A stretch of 64,000 nt of DNA from Variovorax paradoxus EPS (GCF_000184745.1 NC_014931.1:2170001-2234000), one strand, 5' to 3'; numbered from the stretch's first letter, positions 1 through 7,980 are shown. Numbers and translations are program-made. The notes: a model not told the origin generated them from the letters alone.

Positions 1-771
1 CGGCGAATAGCCTTCAGTCGCTTTCATTCGGTCGAGGACTTCTTGAAGGGCCGTGCTCACGCCGATCAATTCGCGCTTCGATTTTTTACCCCGTTGCTTC
101 GCGCGCTGCAGCCGAATGATTTCCTCATCGACCTGGGGCCAATGCAGCTTCAGGAACTCGGCGCGCCGGTTGCCCGTCAGGGCGGCGAACTGGGCCATGC
201 TGACCAGCACGACATTGCTGGGGCCTTGCTGTAGCGCCCATGCAACAAACGGATCAAATTCTTTTTTCTCGACCAGCCGGTCGCGGGATTCCTCCGGGTT
301 CCGGCGCACCTCCTTGCACGGGTTGCGGTCGATGTCGCCCAGTTCGACGGCCAAGTTGAAGAGGTTGGACAGCAGCGCAACCTCGCGGTTGGCCACCACG
401 GGCGCACTGGTCCGGTGCACGCGCAGGTAGCGCGCGATGTCCTTGGGCTTCGTAGCGGCCACCACGCCGCGGGCGAAGACCTTCTCCAGTTCCTTCCAGT
501 TGTCGCGGTACTGGGCCTTGGTGCTTTCGGCCAGTCGCTTGAACTCGGGCCGCTCTTGGTAGAGGCGCCAGAGGCGCGAGAACTGCCCTTCATCCGTCGA
601 TTTGTTGCTTAGGTCCAACACCTGTTGGATCGCGGCGCCCTTGTCTCGGCCAAGGTTGATCGGCTTCCCATTGAAGGGGTGATACCGGTACGTGAAGCCG
701 CCGTTCTTGAGGGGGCGGGCTTCCATGCGCGGCAGCAGGCCGAGCTGAGACTGTCGATCACGTTGTCTCAT
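1..771 (-). CDS. int: Tyrosine integrase, N-terminal 257 residues (runs off left edge)
   Basis: Site-specific recombinase that would insert and excise the phage chromosome. Only the N-terminal part is present. It has a basic arm-binding-like stretch (about residues 25-45), a helical core-binding region (about 60-165) and the start of the catalytic domain, with the box I arginine at residue 202 in TGNRRAEFLKLHW. The later catalytic Arg, His and Tyr lie beyond the window. The ATG overlaps the stop of the upstream DUF4224 gene (ATGA), so the two are translationally coupled. Since the gene reads leftward off the edge, the attachment site is probably just outside. The family call is firm; the subfamily is not determined. 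Confidence 0.9.
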   Translation of the reverse strand, partial: MRQRDRQSQLGLLPRMEARPLKNGGFTYRYHPFNGKPINLGRDKGAAIQQVLDLSNKSTDEGQFSRLWRLYQERPEFKRLAESTKAQYRDNWKELEKVFARGVVAATKPKDIARYLRVHRTSAPVVANREVALLSNLFNLAVELGDIDRNPCKEVRRNPEESRDRLVEKKEFDPFVAWALQQGPSNVVLVSMAQFAALTGNRRAEFLKLHWPQVDEEIIRLQRAKQRGKKSKRELIGVSTALQEVLDRMKATEGYSP

Positions 772-1019
772 GCTTGCTTGCCCCAATTCAATCCATTCGA
801 TGCCTCTTCCCGGCCTTCGCCGGGCTGGTTGGTGGCCTTTGCCAGCGCAGCGCGCGCGGCGTCGCGACCGACGATGGCCGTGCCGTCAATCGGGTGCCGG
901 TGATGTGGAATCCCAAGGTGCTCCAGCACGCGCGCTTGGGCGGCGTACCGGCTGCGCCTTGTGATGCGTTTCAGCTCGTCGGGGGTGAGCTCAAGTGGCT
1001 CGTTGGCTGCGGAGGGCAT
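768..1019 (-). CDS. DUF4224 protein coupled to the integrase
   Basis: An 83-residue basic protein whose core, LTPDELKRITRRSRYAAQ followed by a hydrophobic helix, a GIP turn and a basic DGT end, is the pattern of the DUF4224 family. These short proteins are typically found beside phage integrases. The family has no settled function; a role in recombination directionality is an inference from position. It overlaps the integrase start by four bases. The next gene on the right is on the other strand, so this gene heads a two-gene integration unit. Confidence 0.75.
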   Translation of the reverse strand: MPSAANEPLELTPDELKRITRRSRYAAQARVLEHLGIPHHRHPIDGTAIVGRDAARAALAKATNQPGEGREEASNGLNWGKQA

Positions 1020-1046
1020 ACTGCAGAGGCCTACAGAGGAGAAAGA

Positions 1047-1316
1047 ATGTCAGGAGCGAACGTCAAGACTTGGACCGCTGGTGAATTGCAGCGGCTCCTG
1101 GATTGCGAGCTTGCAGAGGCCGAGGAGGCCATCGCGGCGTTCGGCGCCACAGCGCCAAAAGACGACCTACTCCGAAAGGTGATGGCCATTCGGAGGGCCA
1201 AGGCCCTGGTGCTCGCAGCCCGGAAAATGGTGGCTGAAAGGGCGGCCAAGGCGTCGCTCGAGCCAGAGTCCTTCGACGAGGAGCCCGATACAGAGGCTTC
1301 CGCGCCTCGCCCATGA
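1047..1316 (+). CDS. Small helical hypothetical protein
   Basis: An 89-residue protein that I do not recognise. The start at 1047 follows a strong AGAGGAG site at 1035-1041; an in-frame extension to 774 would run antisense through the DUF4224 gene and was discarded. The protein is mostly predicted helix (TAGELQRLLDCELAEAEEA, then a Lys/Arg/Ala-rich helix) and ends in an acidic tail. Its stop overlaps the next start (ATGA), pairing it with the gene at 1313. Confidence 0.6.
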   Translation: MSGANVKTWTAGELQRLLDCELAEAEEAIAAFGATAPKDDLLRKVMAIRRAKALVLAARKMVAERAAKASLEPESFDEEPDTEASAPRP

Positions 1317-1555
1317 GCAAGGCGACGCGCACGGCGCGCCAGCTGCAAGAGATCCTGATTGAGCGCATCGAATCGCTGCCGGGCTTGGCCGGGCAGGTCA
1401 CCGACGTGCATCTCGGCGGCGTGCGATGGACGGATGGAGGCGAGGGCGGCCCGACGTGGACGGTGCCGATCCTTCGCGACCGCGATCAGCACCGGCCCGA
1501 CATTGCGCGCGTCATCAAGCAGGCGCAGATGGAATTCGACCTCGACGAGGATTGA
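1313..1555 (+). CDS. Small hypothetical protein
   Basis: An 80-residue protein coupled to the preceding gene by an ATGA overlap. It has a basic N-terminus, then a tryptophan-containing segment (WTDGGEGGPTWTVPILRD) that looks like two beta strands, then a C-terminal helix with an acidic end. The pattern suggests a compact alpha/beta fold. No family is recognised. It faces the opposite-strand gene ending at 1558 with two bases between stops. Confidence 0.55.
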   Translation: MSKATRTARQLQEILIERIESLPGLAGQVTDVHLGGVRWTDGGEGGPTWTVPILRDRDQHRPDIARVIKQAQMEFDLDED

Positions 1556-1557
1556 GG

Positions 1558-1755
1558 TCATGCCGTGCCCGCCTCCTGCGGGCTAGCCGTCGGCTCGGGA
1601 TCACCGCAGATCCAGACCAGCGCTTTGCGCGGCAACGTGCGCTCGGCCGGGAACGGCCAGCCGGGCGTGTGTGTGCGTAGGCGCACCAGGTCGCCAGTGC
1701 GCTCAAGTTCGACGCCGAACTCATCCTTCCCCATGACCTTGTAAGTACGCGTCAT
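1558..1755 (-). CDS. Small hypothetical protein downstream of XRE regulator
   Basis: A 65-residue protein overlapping the XRE regulator by four bases (ATGA), so it is co-translated with it. The N-terminal half (MTRTYKVMGKDEFGVELERT) and the segment LVRLRTHTPGWPFPAERTL read as a small beta-rich domain with a short Cys-containing end. It could be a partner or target of the regulator, but this rests only on the coupling. Confidence 0.5.
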   Translation of the reverse strand: MTRTYKVMGKDEFGVELERTGDLVRLRTHTPGWPFPAERTLPRKALVWICGDPEPTASPQEAGTA

Positions 1756-2087
1756 TGGTTTCGGACGCCTCTGGTCGATGGAGTGGCTTCAGCCGTGGCA
1801 TCGCGTAGCAGTTCCCATCCGGGGCAACCGAGCGCGGCGGCGATGCGTTCCAGCGAGGCGAGCGTCATGTTGGCGCGCAGGACCCGCGACAGCGTGCCCG
1901 TGGACCAGCGGGCACGGCGTTCGAGCTCGTTGAGGCTCATGCCGGCGGCCTTGGCACGCGTCATGACGATTTCGCGAACGGACGGCGCGACGCCGCGCTG
2001 TCGGTGAATGCGCGGGCCGTTGGCTCCTTGAGCACGACTTGGATCTCGTGCGTGCGCGCTTTCGGGGGAAGTATTGAGGAGGTTCAT
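1752..2087 (-). CDS. XRE-family (Cro/CI-type) DNA-binding regulator
   Basis: A 111-residue protein with one helix-turn-helix at about residues 36-92: helix 1 REIVMTRAKAAGMS, then LNELERRARWSTGTLSRVL as the turn and recognition helix, then MTLASLERIAAALG. The first 35 residues are basic and low-complexity; a start at Met42 (position 1964) would cut helix 1, so the upstream ATG with GAAGGCGG before it is preferred. Only 23 bases separate its start from the divergent membrane gene at 2111, so any control of that gene must act from inside this coding region. It forms a two-gene unit with the 65-residue protein. Confidence 0.7.
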   Translation of the reverse strand: MNLLNTSPESAHARDPSRAQGANGPRIHRQRGVAPSVREIVMTRAKAAGMSLNELERRARWSTGTLSRVLRANMTLASLERIAAALGCPGWELLRDATAEATPSTRGVRNQ

Positions 2088-2110
2088 ACTGCCGCCTTCA
2101 AGGAGTCAGG

Positions 2111-2758
2111 ATGGGGAAAATGAACGGTTGGAAAATGCTGATCGCGTGGACTCTCTGCGCGCTGCTCATCGCCTTGGTGGCTGGCTGGCCCACTGTCGTC
2201 AACTGGACAAACGCCAACAGCGGCCTCGCATCCTGGGTTCAAGCGGTGTTTTCTGTGCTTGCTATCTCGGCGACGGCAGGCGTCGTCTTTTGGCAGCACG
2301 ATCTGGAGCGTGGGCGCCAGAAGGAGGTCGATGTCGAGACTCGCAAGCGCAGGCATGCGGTCGTGGTCGCCCTCGCGCACACCAGCTTGACGCAGGCAAA
2401 GTGGCTGCGAACGAAGATGCCTGATCGCGCTACCGTCGTCGAAATCCACGACAAGACCATCTACTTCGAAATGGACGACATCGCTCGACTCGGATTGCAC
2501 ATTACGTCCGTGCCACTCCACGAATTCGATGACCCCGTCATGCTGCGTGACTTCGTAATCCTGATGGAGCACTGTCGGGAGTTGAGGAGCTTGCTCGCGT
2601 TTGGCGTTTCTGCAGCCCGCACGCTTAACACGACGAGTGCCGCCCAACTTTTCGAGGCATTCGACAATCACATTGGGCACTGCAAAACAAGCTTCGAGAA
2701 CCTGAAGGCAAGAGCGGACCAGATCGCTGCCGGGACTCATGCAACCCCGATTTTCTAA
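2111..2758 (+). CDS. Two-helix membrane protein with cytoplasmic domain (copy 1)
   Basis: A 215-residue protein with two hydrophobic helices at about residues 8-28 and 42-62, then a basic stop-transfer and a 150-residue soluble region predicted helical. An AAGGAG site precedes the ATG. The second helix begins SWVQAVFSVLAIS and matches AWVQAVGSLIALG at the same place in the gene at 2831. The two proteins therefore look like diverged tandem copies. No enzymatic motif is visible. The position near the integrase and away from the early operons suggests cargo expressed in the lysogen, possibly superinfection exclusion; that is inference. Confidence 0.65.
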   Translation: MGKMNGWKMLIAWTLCALLIALVAGWPTVVNWTNANSGLASWVQAVFSVLAISATAGVVFWQHDLERGRQKEVDVETRKRRHAVVVALAHTSLTQAKWLRTKMPDRATVVEIHDKTIYFEMDDIARLGLHITSVPLHEFDDPVMLRDFVILMEHCRELRSLLAFGVSAARTLNTTSAAQLFEAFDNHIGHCKTSFENLKARADQIAAGTHATPIF

Positions 2759-2830
2759 GCCGGCCAGACCAAGGCAAAGGCAAAGGCCGTACGCCCCGCC
2801 AAGCAGGGACAGTTCGAACCGGAGGAATAA

Positions 2831-3382
2831 ATGCAGCAAGATGACGACCCAAATTGGGCTCCCGCGATCGGGGCACTCGCCCTCGTCCTCTTGCTTGCCA
2901 GTCTTGCCCTCGTCGCTGCGGGCGGTTGGTCGTGGTTCGCCAAGTTTTTGGAGTCGGCAGCCCCTGCCTGGGTGCAAGCCGTTGGCTCTCTCATCGCTCT
3001 CGGGATTGCAATCTGGCTTCCGAGGCGGCAGCGATCGCTTGAGCGCTCGGATGCACGAAGAAAAGCTCTTAGCTTCACAGCGCTGCTCGTTAGCGCCGCT
3101 CGAGGCGCGGACAAAGTGGTTCAAGCGAACAGCCCCGCGAGACTGCAATCGCTGAAGCATCTTGTCGAGCAATCGGCCCGCCTTGGCCCTCTCGTACCCG
3201 TTGATCTCCTTCCAACCGACAAGATAGCGATCTTCGTAGCGCTGGCTGCAATGGCTGAGGAGATGAAGCTCGCTATCGCGGACATGGAGCCGCGCTCCAC
3301 CTTTGGAGACGGTGAGCGCCAAGATTTTCGTGCCCGCCTTGAATCGATTGAGGACCTGGCGGCCAAGCTGTTCAACGAGTGA
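2831..3382 (+). CDS. Two-helix membrane protein with cytoplasmic domain (copy 2)
   Basis: A 183-residue protein with hydrophobic helices at about residues 11-32 and 44-64, the charged stop PRRQRSLERSDARRK and a helical soluble tail. A GGAGGAATAA site precedes the ATG. Topology and the WVQAV signature at the start of helix 2 match the gene just upstream, 72 bases away, so the two are probably co-transcribed. I do not recognise the family. The following 148 bases up to the opposite-strand gene hold nothing I can identify. Confidence 0.62.
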   Translation: MQQDDDPNWAPAIGALALVLLLASLALVAAGGWSWFAKFLESAAPAWVQAVGSLIALGIAIWLPRRQRSLERSDARRKALSFTALLVSAARGADKVVQANSPARLQSLKHLVEQSARLGPLVPVDLLPTDKIAIFVALAAMAEEMKLAIADMEPRSTFGDGERQDFRARLESIEDLAAKLFNE

Positions 3383-3530
3383 TAGGACTAGCGACCGAGT
3401 CCCATGCCACGCTGTTTCACGAGGGGTAGCGATTCGATCGCCGAACACCGCTCGGCACGGAGGCATCGGCCACATGCGGGCAGTTTGGATGGTCGGCGAA
3501 GGCCTCATGCTCTCTCCTGCTGAAGGTGAT

Positions 3531-4628
3531 TCATGCGGCTAGCGGCTGCGCGTGAGCGGCCTTGGCCTCTGCGGCGCGGCGCGCGAGGGCGTCGCAAATT
3601 TGCGGGAACTGGTGCTCGTGATAGAGCGTGGCGCCTCGTTCGCGCGAAGCGGGTCCGATGCCCAGGCCGCGCAGCTGCTCGGCGGTCAAGGCGAATCCGA
3701 GCCGCTCGGCGATGACGCCGATGCGCAGCGCGGGTGTGCCGTGGTCGGCGGCTTCATTGGCGGCGGGCGCAACCGGTAGGGCCTGCTGGATCGGCGCTGG
3801 CGCAGCAACCGGTGCGTGCACAGCGCGGCGGACGGAGTAGCTGGTCAGCGTCGGGCGAGGGCGCGCCTGCTCGGCCTCTTGGCGATGCTCTTCGTCCTGC
3901 GCGACTGGCGCGGCGGTTTCCTCTGCTGCGGGCGCTGCGGCAGGCTGCTGGCGCTTCAGTTCATCGAGCTGGGCCTGCAGCCGCTCGTTCTCCAGGCGCA
4001 GCGCCTCTGCTGCGGCGCGTTCGCGCGCTTCGGAGATCAGCTTCTCCAGAACGCGGATGGTCGCGTCCTTCTGCGCCGCGGCGCGCACGGCGAAGTCCGC
4101 GAAGACCTCTGCGCTCACGTCGATGTCCCGCACGTAGGCCAACCCGGCTTCGATGCGGTCGATGGGTAGCCCCTCGGCCTTGGCCACGTAGCCCTCGATC
4201 GTGGCGATTGCGTCCAGGTGCTTCTGTTTGCGCTCGGCTTCGATGCGATCGCGCTCCGCCTTCTCGTCTGCCAGCTTCTTCTCGTGAGCCTTGATCTGGT
4301 CGTCGACGACGGTTTCGACGGGCTCCACGAGTTCGATCAACCGCGTGGCCTCGCCGTCGACGACCTTCTTGCAGTCGTTGAGTTGGTCTTTGGTCTTGTC
4401 GCGCAGGCGCTGCAGGGCGAAGCGGCCCGATTCGCGAAGCTCCAGACGTGCATCCTTGGCGGCCTTGTAGCCCTTCGGCGTGCTCATGTCGAAGGCGACA
4501 TCGCGGTACCGCTCCGCGAGGGTCTTAACCTCGGTTTCAAGGGGCGCGAAGAGCGCCAGTGCAGCCTGGGCAATGGTCTGCGGCTGGGTCGCTACTTCGC
4601 TGGGAGTAATGGTGGATAGATCGGACAT
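3531..4628 (-). CDS. Coiled-coil phage protein downstream of the exonuclease
   Basis: A 365-residue protein at the end of the leftward early operon. The ATG at 4628 follows GAGAGG; a TTG 12 bases upstream would add four residues and is less likely. About residues 90-240 are strongly charged heptad helix (AHEKKLADEKAERDRIEAER and ERAAAEALRLENERLQAQLD). A Pro/Ala linker and a C-terminal domain ending near HEHQFPQICDALARR follow. Genes of this shape commonly accompany YqaJ exonuclease and ERF/RecT pairs. A role supporting recombination is inferred from context only. Confidence 0.7.
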   Translation of the reverse strand: MSDLSTITPSEVATQPQTIAQAALALFAPLETEVKTLAERYRDVAFDMSTPKGYKAAKDARLELRESGRFALQRLRDKTKDQLNDCKKVVDGEATRLIELVEPVETVVDDQIKAHEKKLADEKAERDRIEAERKQKHLDAIATIEGYVAKAEGLPIDRIEAGLAYVRDIDVSAEVFADFAVRAAAQKDATIRVLEKLISEARERAAAEALRLENERLQAQLDELKRQQPAAAPAAEETAAPVAQDEEHRQEAEQARPRPTLTSYSVRRAVHAPVAAPAPIQQALPVAPAANEAADHGTPALRIGVIAERLGFALTAEQLRGLGIGPASRERGATLYHEHQFPQICDALARRAAEAKAAHAQPLAA

Positions 4629-4636
4629 AAAGCCTC

Positions 4637-5566
4637 TCAAAACGGGTTGTCGACAACAGGACGACCGCTGCGCGCGGGCGCGGCGGGCTCAGGGAGCAGG
4701 GGGGGCATGGGTGCGGGAGCCGGGTCAGGGTCCGCCGCGCTCACGACGGCTGGAGCGGGCGCGTCTGCCGGCGCGACCTTGGGAGCGCCGGACATCTTTG
4801 CGGGCGTGCGCAGCACCTCGAGGTGGCTGTCCACCAGCCGCATGAAGCCGATCAGGTCGGCTTCGAGAGCAGCGATGGCGTCTTCGTTGCGGTAGATGCG
4901 CTTGACGAACAGATCCTTGCCGACCGGTTCCAGCCACGGGCAATACACCACCAGGTCGCACCACTGGCGCCCGGTGATCCAGAGGCCGCCGTTGATTTGG
5001 TCGATGTATTCGAGGTGCGCGGTTTCCGGACTAGCCCAGACCTGCCCCAGCTTGTCGCACGAGAACGGGCATTTGATTTCGACCATGCCGTCGTCATCGA
5101 TCAGGCCGTCGGACGAGTACCCGAATCGCTCGTCATCGGTCAGGATCAGGCTGACTTCCTCGACCAGCGCACCCGTGCGCTTCTCGTAGACCACACGCGC
5201 CCTGGGTTCGAGATCCCGCCCACGGCGCATTGCGTACGTGACGAACGTGTCGTCGAGCGGTTCGCGGCTGATCGTTTCGAAGGCCACGAGCCAGGCGTAC
5301 TTGATCGCCGAGGCGCCGGGCTCTTCAGTCGGCTCGCCGTTCAGCGCCTTGGCGATGCCCCCCGCCACCGGCTTGGATTTGTAGCCGGCCTTGGCGCGTG
5401 CATCAGGCTCATCCATGCCAAGCTGCAGCGCTTCGACATAGAGGCGCTGTTGGTCGGTCAGGCCGCCCACCTTCTCGCGCGCCTCGCTGAAACGGGAGGC
5501 GGTGGCCACGCCGCAGCGTGCACGCAGCCAGTCTTCGCTGCCCTGGGTGTAGTTCAGCAGGATCAC
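4637..5566 (-). CDS. YqaJ-type viral exonuclease (lambda-exonuclease fold)
   Basis: A 309-residue 5'-3' double-strand exonuclease that produces the single-stranded substrate for the ERF protein encoded next to it. Family marks are TQGSEDWLRARCGVATASRF at the N-terminus, the glutamate in RGRDLEPRAR, the PD-(D/E)XK core SSDGLIDDDG then MVEIKCP, and the glutamine motif YIDQINGGLWITGRQW. The last 60 residues are a Pro/Ala-rich tail ending DNPF. The start is the GTG at 5566, which overlaps the ERF stop (GTGA) and sits after AGGAGG. A longer reading starting at 5680 would run through the ERF gene. Confidence 0.9.
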   Translation of the reverse strand: MILLNYTQGSEDWLRARCGVATASRFSEAREKVGGLTDQQRLYVEALQLGMDEPDARAKAGYKSKPVAGGIAKALNGEPTEEPGASAIKYAWLVAFETISREPLDDTFVTYAMRRGRDLEPRARVVYEKRTGALVEEVSLILTDDERFGYSSDGLIDDDGMVEIKCPFSCDKLGQVWASPETAHLEYIDQINGGLWITGRQWCDLVVYCPWLEPVGKDLFVKRIYRNEDAIAALEADLIGFMRLVDSHLEVLRTPAKMSGAPKVAPADAPAPAVVSAADPDPAPAPMPPLLPEPAAPARSGRPVVDNPF

Positions 5567-6378
5567 GACGGGCGACCTCCTGCTTTCAACTTCCGCCGGT
5601 GGGCGATGACCGCGTCCTTGAACTCGGTGTAGAGGTCGCGGCGCTTCGTATCCGCCAGCGCGATGCAACCTTCTGCCCACAGTGCCGCTGCTTCGCCATC
5701 GGTCTTGGTGCCCTGGAGACGATCGAACAGCGAGTCGGCGAGGCGATCCGCATCACTGACCTGTCTCGGGTCGTTGGGGCCGGGGCCGGCCCCATTGCCG
5801 TCGTCGTCGTTCTCGCCGATGGCCACGTTGAAGATCAGCTTCAGCAGGTAGCGCTGTCCATATGTCATGGCTGAGCCGGAAGCGTGGGTTTTGGTCATCA
5901 CGTCGCCGCCCTTGGCGCCCTTGCCGTCGGCAGGCATGTCGCACTTGTATGTGCGCATGTGGCCGGCCGCGTGCGAGACGTAGCAGAGGATTCGGACGTG
6001 GCCCGCCTGGTCACTCGTGGCGGTGTCGAAGCTGAGCGCGAAGCCGTTCTTCGTGTAGATCGGGCGCAGGGCTCGGTTGAGCTGCGCGTAGCTGGCGTAG
6101 GTGCTGCGGGTCTGCGGATTGACCGCGTCGGCCGAGATCGGCCCCATGGCGGCCTGCGCCTTGGTCATCGCCGCGTTGAACTTCTGTTCGTTGGCACGGG
6201 CGTGCATGCGCTCGTGCATGCTCAACAGCCGCTCCATCTTGTCGATGTCGACGTTCGGGTCGTTGGCAGCGGCCGTGATGGCGTGCATGACGGTCGCAAT
6301 CTCGTTGCGCGGCGGGAGGACCAACTGCGCTTGCGGCGCAAGAACCTCCGGCTCTGGGCGGGCGAGTGCGGCTGTCAC
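5563..6378 (-). CDS. erf: ERF-family single-strand annealing protein
   Basis: A 271-residue recombinase of the ERF superfamily that anneals homologous single strands during phage recombination. Recognisable features are the helical N-terminus RLLSMHERMHARANEQKFNA, the core STYASYAQLNRALRPIYTK, the strand LCYVSHAAGHMRTYKCDMP and the glycine-rich box GSAMTYGQRYLLKLIFNVA. An acidic linker (GENDDDGNGAG) leads to a C-terminal helical region. It starts with GTG overlapping the upstream membrane-protein stop and is coupled at its 3' end to the exonuclease, which makes a standard two-component recombination system. Confidence 0.9.
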   Translation of the reverse strand: MTAALARPEPEVLAPQAQLVLPPRNEIATVMHAITAAANDPNVDIDKMERLLSMHERMHARANEQKFNAAMTKAQAAMGPISADAVNPQTRSTYASYAQLNRALRPIYTKNGFALSFDTATSDQAGHVRILCYVSHAAGHMRTYKCDMPADGKGAKGGDVMTKTHASGSAMTYGQRYLLKLIFNVAIGENDDDGNGAGPGPNDPRQVSDADRLADSLFDRLQGTKTDGEAAALWAEGCIALADTKRRDLYTEFKDAVIAHRRKLKAGGRPS

Positions 6379-6611
6379 TTTGCGGTGCCCCAGAGAGCGA
6401 ACCAGGAATCGCGCGGGCCTTCGCCGTACATGGCGAGCAGCACGGCGGCCAGGATCAGCAACAGCACCAGGGCGCCGACGATCAGATAGTCGCGACCGGT
6501 GGAAGGAAACCAGAGGTCACCGATGACCTCGTCGTTGGCCGCCGGCGGAAAGCCGGTCGGGGCGGTGACGCCGGCGTGCGGGCGCGGCGGATGGACAAGG
6601 CGAACGCTCAC
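6375..6611 (-). CDS. Small single-helix membrane protein
   Basis: A 78-residue protein. The start is the GTG at 6611, with GAAAGGA upstream and the preceding stop overlapping (GTGA). A soluble Pro-rich N-terminus of about 38 residues leads to one strong transmembrane helix (DYLIVGALVLLLILAAVLLA) and a short tail containing two Trp. It is the third of three consecutive tiny membrane proteins between methylase and ERF genes. The family is unknown. Confidence 0.6.
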   Translation of the reverse strand: MSVRLVHPPRPHAGVTAPTGFPPAANDEVIGDLWFPSTGRDYLIVGALVLLLILAAVLLAMYGEGPRDSWFALWGTAK

Positions 6612-6727
6612 GATGCGATCCTTTCGTAGAGGAGGAGGGCGAAGACGAAGATGCCGGCCAGCGCGCAAGCGGCGGTGACCACCTTGTGCGGGTCGGCGAG
6701 GAGGGTGTTGAGACGGACGCGGTTCAT
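6608..6727 (-). CDS. 39-residue single-helix membrane protein
   Basis: A very short gene read directly from the sequence: MNRVRLNTLLADPHKV, then a hydrophobic helix (TAACALAGIFVFALLLY) and ERIAS at the end. It is bounded exactly by overlaps on both sides, with its ATG overlapping the upstream stop (ATGA) and its TGA overlapping the downstream GTG. This supports it being translated despite its length. Positively charged N-terminus plus one helix suggests N-in topology. The function is unknown. Confidence 0.6.
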   Translation of the reverse strand: MNRVRLNTLLADPHKVVTAACALAGIFVFALLLYERIAS

Positions 6728-6915
6728 CGCGTGCCTCTCGTGGCTGCGTGCTCGGCGGTGCGATCGGTGGACACCGCGGTCGACCGGCGCAGCGCGGCGG
6801 TTTCCGACTTCTTGCTGTCCATCCAGGCCATGAGCACCAGCAGGACGAAGCAGGCGAAGGTGCCGAGCGCCCAGTCGACGGCGTGCTGAGCGAAGGAGCG
6901 GCGGGCGGTGCTCAC
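6724..6915 (-). CDS. 63-residue single-helix membrane protein
   Basis: Starts with GTG overlapping the methylase stop (GTGA) and ends overlapping the next ATG. It has a basic N-terminus (MSTARRSFAQHAVDWAL), one hydrophobic helix (GTFACFVLLVLMAWM) and a charged, Thr/Arg-rich cytoplasmic tail. It is the first of the three adjacent membrane proteins in the leftward early operon. No family is recognised; a small membrane-active early protein is the most that can be said. Confidence 0.58.
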   Translation of the reverse strand: MSTARRSFAQHAVDWALGTFACFVLLVLMAWMDSKKSETAALRRSTAVSTDRTAEHAATRGTR

Positions 6916-7667
6916 GCTGCGACCTCGGCTGACACCATGATCGTGTTGACCATCGTTCCCGACGCCTTGAAGGCGCCCTCGGGCAGCGGCTCGACGGTGC
7001 CGCCCAGCGAGCGGATCAAGTCATTGAACTCGACCGTTCGGCGATCGGTGCGAAAGGTCGGCCCGTTCGACATGATCGAGGTCAGCCGGCCGCCGGGCTT
7101 GAGGAATTGGAGCGCGTGCGTGACGTGCTTGATGTCCGCGTGCTTCGCGAACGGCGGATTCATCACCACGCGGTCGTAGATGGCGGTCGGGGCTACTGTC
7201 AGGAAGTCAGCCTCCTGCACGTTGAAGCCCTGGCCGACGAGTTCGCTGGCGTTCTCCGGCAGAAGCTCGATGCAGCGCACGGTGGCGCCGGCGGCGCGCA
7301 ATATGCGAGCGATGGCGCCGTGCCCAGCCGATGGCTCCAGGACCAGCGCGCCGGGCTGGATGTGGGCGGCGGCCACAGCCCTGCGGGCGATGGGCTCCGG
7401 CGTCTCGAAGAAGCCGAATTCCTGCTGCTTGGTCTTCGTTGTGAGCACCTCGCCGGTCAGCAGGATCTGCTCGAGCGCGTCATCGGCGTCGCAGGCAAAG
7501 AGGTGGGCCTTCGCCTTGCGGTCCCAGCGGCCGCCCACGGCCTCGAGGACACCATTCACCGCGGTGTAGGTCTTGCGATCGAGCTGTCCGACCAGGCGCA
7601 GCGCGTTGCCGCTGGTGTCGGCGCGCTCGATGACAGCGAGCACGGCGGAATCGATGCGGCGGCTCAT
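6912..7667 (-). CDS. Class I SAM-dependent DNA adenine methyltransferase
   Basis: A 251-residue methylase, probably modifying adenine N6 in phage or host DNA. About residues 25-70 form a small N-terminal domain (VGGRWDRKAKAHLF). The Rossmann core follows: motif X FFETPEPIARRAV (86-98), the SAM loop LEPSAGHGAI (110-119), the acidic CIELLPEN strand and the catalytic NPPF at 170-173. The order motif I then NPPF fits gamma-type N6-adenine enzymes. No separate target-recognition domain is evident, so specificity cannot be read. It starts at the ATG overlapping the preceding TGA; an ATG four codons earlier lies inside that gene. Confidence 0.82.
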   Translation of the reverse strand: MSRRIDSAVLAVIERADTSGNALRLVGQLDRKTYTAVNGVLEAVGGRWDRKAKAHLFACDADDALEQILLTGEVLTTKTKQQEFGFFETPEPIARRAVAAAHIQPGALVLEPSAGHGAIARILRAAGATVRCIELLPENASELVGQGFNVQEADFLTVAPTAIYDRVVMNPPFAKHADIKHVTHALQFLKPGGRLTSIMSNGPTFRTDRRTVEFNDLIRSLGGTVEPLPEGAFKASGTMVNTIMVSAEVAA

Positions 7668-7786
7668 GCTGCGCACCATTTGAGTGGAGCCATGGCGCGC
7701 TCGCGGCGCACCTCGGCGTAGCGGCGCCGCATGGCGGCGATCTGGCGCTGGATTTCCAGCAGCTGGGCTTGCAGGACTGCCTTCAC
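7664..7786 (-). CDS. 40-residue helical protein
   Basis: A short gene identified by its exact overlaps: its GTG start overlaps the stop of the gene at 7783 (GTGA) and its TGA overlaps the methylase ATG. The product is a single amphipathic, Arg-rich helix (LQAQLLEIQRQIAAMRRRYA) with a Trp-Cys C-terminus. It may be a small nucleic-acid or coiled-coil partner. The coupling supports expression; function is unknown. Confidence 0.5.
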   Translation of the reverse strand: MKAVLQAQLLEIQRQIAAMRRRYAEVRRERAMAPLKWCAA

Positions 7787-7980
7787 GCCAGCCTCGCCGA
7801 GCGGTTGTGGGAGAGCTCGAGGCTCACGGCGGCCGCGGCCCGCAGCCGGTCCAGTGCCCCGGCGTCCTTGGCGACCGCATAGGCGCGGTCGAAGGCGATC
7901 AGCTGCTCTTCGCTGAAGTCATCGCCGGGCGATACCGCGGCCAGCGTGGGGTGGGCGCTTCGCCCGGGGTTGTTGTGCAT
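7783..7980 (-). CDS. First gene of the leftward early operon, small helical protein
   Basis: A 65-residue protein whose ATG follows GAGGAGC with four bases between. Transcription from PL would begin about 32 bases upstream. The core DFSEEQLIAFDRAYAVAKDA looks like a helical hairpin. I do not recognise a family. As the first gene after PL it would be made earliest on induction, the position occupied in other phages by anti-host or anti-termination factors, but nothing in the sequence shows such a role. Confidence 0.55.
   Translation of the reverse strand: MHNNPGRSAHPTLAAVSPGDDFSEEQLIAFDRAYAVAKDAGALDRLRAAAAVSLELSHNRSARLA

Noticed and set aside
2084..3508. Long antisense frames (for example opposite 2084-3508, 21713-23422, 28332-29777, 37681-39606 and 40404-41936)
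   Set aside because: They lie opposite well-supported genes, are rich in Arg/Ala/Pro/His as expected from complementary GC-rich codons, and contain no family motifs or ribosome sites.
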